A DNA stretch of 64,000 nucleotides from Pseudomonadota bacterium (GTDB taxonomy: Bacteria; Bdellovibrionota; Bacteriovoracia; Bacteriovoracales; Bacteriovoracaceae), in the NCBI GenBank assembly GCA_027487515.1, contig JAIYDL010000019.1:124001-188000 (forward strand). Reading direction: 5' to 3'. Below, piece by piece: positions 61,108 to 64,000 of the stretch (positions are counted from its first letter, which is position 1; each line of letters starts with the position of its first letter). A program made the translations under genes and the position numbers. Below the pieces are notes generated by a model that did no database searches, was not told where the DNA came from, and saw only the letters and a list, made by a program, of their open reading frames with translations.

Positions 61108-61847
61108 AGAAAATCTTGGACCAGTTCATCACGGCAGCAAATCTTGTGGCCCTCGTTTCATTGTCCAATCTGGTTTACACCCAGCACTTACAGCTGGGAG
61201 CGAAGGCAGAGTTCTTTTTTTTCTTCCTCTTCTCCTGCGTTTTGCTCAATGTTTACACCCTCATGAAGGGGCCCCTCGCCCTGAGGGCCATTTTAATCAC
61301 GGCCGAGATTTTCTTTTGTTTTCTCATCTCTCAGTACCTCTACCTCGGGCACTCCTATCACTTCTGGTTTTGGTCAGTCTTCATCTGGACGACTCTGGGG
61401 TTGCTGAAGAAAAAGATTAGTTTCGAGGCGCAGTTAAGCTGCGTCCAATTTTTTATCCTCAGTATCTATACCTGCGCGGGATTAGGGAAAGTCCTTGGGA
61501 TCGTGTCAAGTCGGGAGGCCGTGTTCTTGGGCATCGGCCTAATCTCTTCTCTCTTCACCGATGTCTATCTGAAATTCCCTCCGTTTATCATTGAGCTCTT
61601 GGTCGAACATGTGGTCCTCACGAACTTGTTAATTGCTCTCGTGATCTTGCTCCAACTCTCGGGCGTGGTTCTTTTTTTCATCTCTCCTCGGAAGGTCGTA
61701 GGTTTACCCTTTATCCTTTTCCATATGATAAACATTTTTATCTTGGGGACGTCATTTCTGGAAGCCGTGATGACCCTCATCGTTTTCTTCCTCGTTCCGT
61801 ATTTTGACTTCACCCAAGAGGAACTGGAGAATAGAGGCCCAAGCTAA
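61104..61847 (+). CDS. Polytopic membrane protein, function unknown
   Basis: A 247-residue, Phe-rich protein with about seven hydrophobic helices. It loosely recalls HTTM/DoxX-type membrane proteins, in particular the A-G-L-G-K-V-L segment in the fourth or fifth helix, but no firm family is seen. It overlaps the anchored protein gene by 4 bp, shares its AT-rich composition, and probably forms a complex with it. Confidence 0.6.
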   Translation: MKKILDQFITAANLVALVSLSNLVYTQHLQLGAKAEFFFFFLFSCVLLNVYTLMKGPLALRAILITAEIFFCFLISQYLYLGHSYHFWFWSVFIWTTLGLLKKKISFEAQLSCVQFFILSIYTCAGLGKVLGIVSSREAVFLGIGLISSLFTDVYLKFPPFIIELLVEHVVLTNLLIALVILLQLSGVVLFFISPRKVVGLPFILFHMINIFILGTSFLEAVMTLIVFFLVPYFDFTQEELENRGPS

Positions 61848-61927
61848 TGATTACGATTTCTAGTGATTGACCCTCCGCTAGTAAAGGTCTCATTGAAAAA
61901 CTCCAACTCCCTCAAAGGCATCTAGTC

Positions 61928-62515
61928 ATGAACCTCACGTTGTACACGAACCCGGCCTCCCGTGGACGCACGGTTGAATGGCTCCTTCAGGAACTGGGCG
62001 TGGCGTATGATCCGGTGACGGTGGAGTTCGGCCCCAGCATGAAGACCCCGGAGTATCTAGCGGTCAATCCGATGGGGAAAGTTCCCGCCCTTACCCTGGG
62101 CGAGACCGTCGTTACTGAAACCGCGGCGATCTGCGCTTATCTCGCGGACCTCTATCCGGAGAAGAACCTTGCTCCTCAGGTCACAGATCCTCGGCGCGGC
62201 ACCTACCTGCGGTGGATGTTCTTTGCCGCGGGCCCCTTAGATTCGTGTATTTCTTTCGAAAAGATCGGGGTCCCCCTTGAAAGAGCGCAGCGAGGATTCC
62301 TCGGGTTTGGTTCGAAAGAACTCGTCCTGAATAGCATTGAGACGGCACTCGCAAAACACAGTCACATCGCAGGGGAGGACTTCACTGCGGCCGATGTTTG
62401 TATCAGCTCGCAGTTGCTTTTTGCCATCGACATGGGATTATTCTCCCAGCGCCCTGTCCTCGCTCGCTACCTTGAGCGGTTGTCCGAGAGACCAGCATTC
62501 AAGCGCGTTTTTTGA
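61928..62515 (+). CDS. Glutathione S-transferase
   Basis: A 195-residue GST with N-domain start L-T-L-Y-T-N-P-A-S-R-G-R (Ser/Arg in the active-site turn), cis-Pro block M-G-K-V-P-A-L-T-L, and T-E-T-A-A-I for glutathione binding. The C-domain includes F-T-A-A-D-V. It lacks the beta-class Cys of the 9.3-kb GST, so the two enzymes differ in chemistry. It is a single gene. Confidence 0.9.
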   Translation: MNLTLYTNPASRGRTVEWLLQELGVAYDPVTVEFGPSMKTPEYLAVNPMGKVPALTLGETVVTETAAICAYLADLYPEKNLAPQVTDPRRGTYLRWMFFAAGPLDSCISFEKIGVPLERAQRGFLGFGSKELVLNSIETALAKHSHIAGEDFTAADVCISSQLLFAIDMGLFSQRPVLARYLERLSERPAFKRVF

Positions 62516-62559
62516 GCTCGAGACATGCTCAGTGCTTCTCCTCACCGGGGTCTTGCGTC

Positions 62560-62754
62560 TCATGCCGAGCGTTTTTCCTCGGCTTCGTTTTCAAGCACTT
62601 CGTGCAAGGCTTCCCGGAAAAACTCTTCAACGGCCTGATCGTAGCCGCGGCGGAAGGCCTCGGCTTCTCGAAGGATGGGGTCTGAGATCTTGAGGGACTT
62701 TTCCTTGCGGTCGAGGAGCTCGTATTTGATGCGGAAGAGTTTTTCTAAGGTCAT
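62560..62754 (-). CDS. Small charged helical protein, function unknown
   Basis: A 64-residue protein, almost all helix and highly charged (K-L-F-R-I-K-Y-E-L-L-D-R-K-E-K-S-L), coiled-coil-like. The ribosome-binding site is weak. It lies between the GST and the dienelactone hydrolase on the opposite strand. It may be real because no shadow of a longer gene explains it. Confidence 0.45.
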   Translation of the reverse strand: MTLEKLFRIKYELLDRKEKSLKISDPILREAEAFRRGYDQAVEEFFREALHEVLENEAEEKRSA

Positions 62755-62832
62755 TCTTCTCTATCGTCAGTTTCCCCTTTGGACATGAGAAGCGGGGCCG
62801 ACTAAAATGGTCACATTCCTTAGGAGGTTTCC

Positions 62833-63597
62833 ATGAAGTACTTATTGATGATCCTTTTTCTTCCCGCTCTCTTACAGGCAAAAGTCGTGACGGAAATGGT
62901 TGCCTACGAACAAGACGGAGTGAAGCTCGAGGGCCAGCTCGCCTATGACGATGCCGTCAAGGCCCCGCGACCTGGAGTCGTGGTCTTCTCTGAATGGATG
63001 GGGATCAGTCCCTTCTCGAAAGGGAAGGCCCGAGAGCTGGCCGAGCTCGGGTACGTGACCTTTGCTGCCGATTTTTACGGAGTGGGGAACAATCCCAAAG
63101 ACGTGAAGTCAGCGATGGAGATCTCGTCGAAGTTTAAACAGAACCGGCCCCTCATGCGGCAGCGTGCACTCGCAGCTCTGGGAGTTCTTCAGCGCAGTCC
63201 GCGCGTGGATCAATCCCAATTGGCCGCCATCGGATTCTGCTTCGGTGGCACTGTGTCCCTCGAGCTCGCCCGCGGGTCCGCTCCCCTTAAAGGTGTGGTG
63301 AGTTTTCACGGAGGACTCGAGGCGCCGCTCAAAGCGCCGGGGCAGATTAACGCCAAAATCCTCGTTCTCCATGGTGGGGATGATCCCTATGTTCCAGATG
63401 AGATGGTTCGGCAGTTCCAGGAGGAAATGCGGACGGCCAAGGCCGACTGGCAACTGGTGGCCTACGGCAACACCGTCCATTCGTTCACCGTTCCCGACGC
63501 CGGAAGTGACCCCACAAAAGGGGTGGCGTACAATGAAGTCTCGGCCAAGCGTGCCTGGGCTCAGATGAAAACGTTCTTAAAAAGCGTGATCGAGTAG
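62833..63597 (+). CDS. Exported dienelactone-hydrolase-family protein
   Basis: A 254-residue alpha/beta hydrolase with a signal peptide (M-K-Y-L-L-M-I-L-F-L-P-A-L-L-Q-A), so it acts in the periplasm. The nucleophile is Cys in G-F-C-F-G-G, the family's typical cysteine, with Asp in H-G-G-D-D-P-Y and His in V-H-S-F-T-V. An AGGAGG box precedes the ATG. The substrate is unknown; cyclic esters or lactones are usual. A hairpin follows the stop. Confidence 0.9.
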   Translation: MKYLLMILFLPALLQAKVVTEMVAYEQDGVKLEGQLAYDDAVKAPRPGVVVFSEWMGISPFSKGKARELAELGYVTFAADFYGVGNNPKDVKSAMEISSKFKQNRPLMRQRALAALGVLQRSPRVDQSQLAAIGFCFGGTVSLELARGSAPLKGVVSFHGGLEAPLKAPGQINAKILVLHGGDDPYVPDEMVRQFQEEMRTAKADWQLVAYGNTVHSFTVPDAGSDPTKGVAYNEVSAKRAWAQMKTFLKSVIE

Positions 63598-63602
63598 AAT
63601 GG

Positions 63603-63620
63603 GGGGCCTCGCGGGGCCCC
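63603..63620. terminator. GC hairpin between convergent genes
   Basis: GGGGCC/GGCCCC stem with a 6-nt loop, flanked by AATG and CATT that extend the pairing. It lies between the dienelactone hydrolase and fumarase stops, with only a short T-rich tail. Confidence 0.5.
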
Positions 63621-63627
63621 TCATTTC

Positions 63628-64000
63628 TTAGAGCACGGTCTTGAGAATTTCTTTGGAAGCGGCTTCGACATCTTTGTGAAGGGAGTTTCCATGAGAGTCC
63701 ATGGTCACAACCACCGGAAAGTCTTCCACCGTCAGCTCCCAGATGGCCTCCGGGAGACCGAACTCTTCCAGGAAAAGCCCGTCGACGGACTTGATCTTCT
63801 CGGCCAGCACTTGGGCAGCTCCGCCGACGGCGTGAAGATAGACGCATCCGTACTCCCGGCATGCATCGAGGGTCTTCTGTCCCATGCCACCTTTACCAAT
63901 GACGCCGACGATTCCGTGATCGCGGATGACTTCCCACTGGTACGGCTCTTCTCGGATCGAGGTCGTGGGACCCGCGGCCGTGACTGTCCATTGGCCCGTC
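63628..64000 (-). CDS. Class I fumarate hydratase, C-terminal part (runs off right edge)
   Basis: The visible 120 or so residues match the beta domain of Fe-S class I fumarase: T-A-A-G-P-T-T-S-I-R, then G-V-I-G-K-G-G-M-G-Q-K-T, H-A-V-G-G-A-A and F-G-L-P-E-A-I-W-E-L-T-V-E-D-F-P. The [4Fe-4S] cysteines would be in the part outside the window. It interconverts fumarate and malate in the TCA cycle. The related L-tartrate dehydratase is an alternative, but the E-F-G-L-P-E-A-I-W block favours fumarase. Confidence 0.9.
   Translation of the reverse strand, partial: TGQWTVTAAGPTTSIREEPYQWEVIRDHGIVGVIGKGGMGQKTLDACREYGCVYLHAVGGAAQVLAEKIKSVDGLFLEEFGLPEAIWELTVEDFPVVVTMDSHGNSLHKDVEAASKEILKTVL

Overview
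The window reads as a chromosomal segment of a moderately GC-rich, heterotrophic Gram-negative bacterium. The best guess is a member of the Bdellovibrionota or a neighbouring deltaproteobacterial-type lineage. The main reason is a gliding-motility-type locus (24.7-36.1 kb) that pairs a TolQ/TolR-type motor with TPR proteins, an outer-membrane barrel, a VWA lipoprotein and an FHA/TonB-like protein carrying the AgmX/PglI-type C-terminal domain. Many exported proteins, lipoproteins and class Ia ribonucleotide reductase fit this. No rRNA, tRNA, CRISPR array, prophage or plasmid backbone was seen. Taxonomy is inference.

Layout. 0-10.7 kb: edge of a sensor kinase, phenylalanine hydroxylase (phhA), a methyltransferase, a PlsC-type acyltransferase, a DMT exporter, the His-rich metal exporter dmeF, a small IS-derived remnant, a DUF1460 protein, a very large divergent UbiB/ABC1-like protein with a receiver protein upstream, a glutathione transferase and an alpha/beta hydrolase. 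10.7-16.9 kb: an exported protein and a three-gene DAB inorganic-carbon uptake operon (dabA, dabB and a second, degenerate antiporter-like subunit). 16.9-24.5 kb: hrpB, a YchJ-like SEC-C protein, a Gre-domain protein, a broken IS with readable terminal repeats, and an overlapping DUF1232-tcdA-rlmN group.

24.5-36.5 kb is the gliding-type locus. It appears to be two operons: VWA lipoprotein, barrel, TPR protein and a small exported protein; then TolQ, TolR, TolR, large TPR protein, TPR lipoprotein and FHA-TonB protein. Each operon is preceded by a matching sigma-70-like promoter (same 16-bp spacer) and a nearly identical 26-nt leader element at the same distance. I regard this as the most notable undescribed signal in the window.

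36.5-50.5 kb: an exported protein whose ribosome-binding site is predicted to be locked in a hairpin, dps, nrdB-nrdA behind two NrdR-like boxes, small exported proteins (one a 41-residue peptide), a REC-PilZ protein, an exported MsrA, an RsmB-like methyltransferase, ung, a DnaQ-type exonuclease with a long UvrC-like tail, a QueD-like protein and a ceramidase-like membrane protein. 50.5-54 kb: a TetR-family regulator with two hotdog thioesterase-type proteins, divergent from a thiolase and a third hotdog thioesterase across a perfect palindrome, which looks like one acyl-CoA regulon. 54-64 kb: an AT-richer orphan secreted protein, a histone-deacetylase-family protein, a methyltransferase, a redoxin, yebC, a FabH-type synthase, an AT-rich membrane gene pair, a second GST, a dienelactone hydrolase and the C-terminal part of a class I fumarase cut by the window edge.
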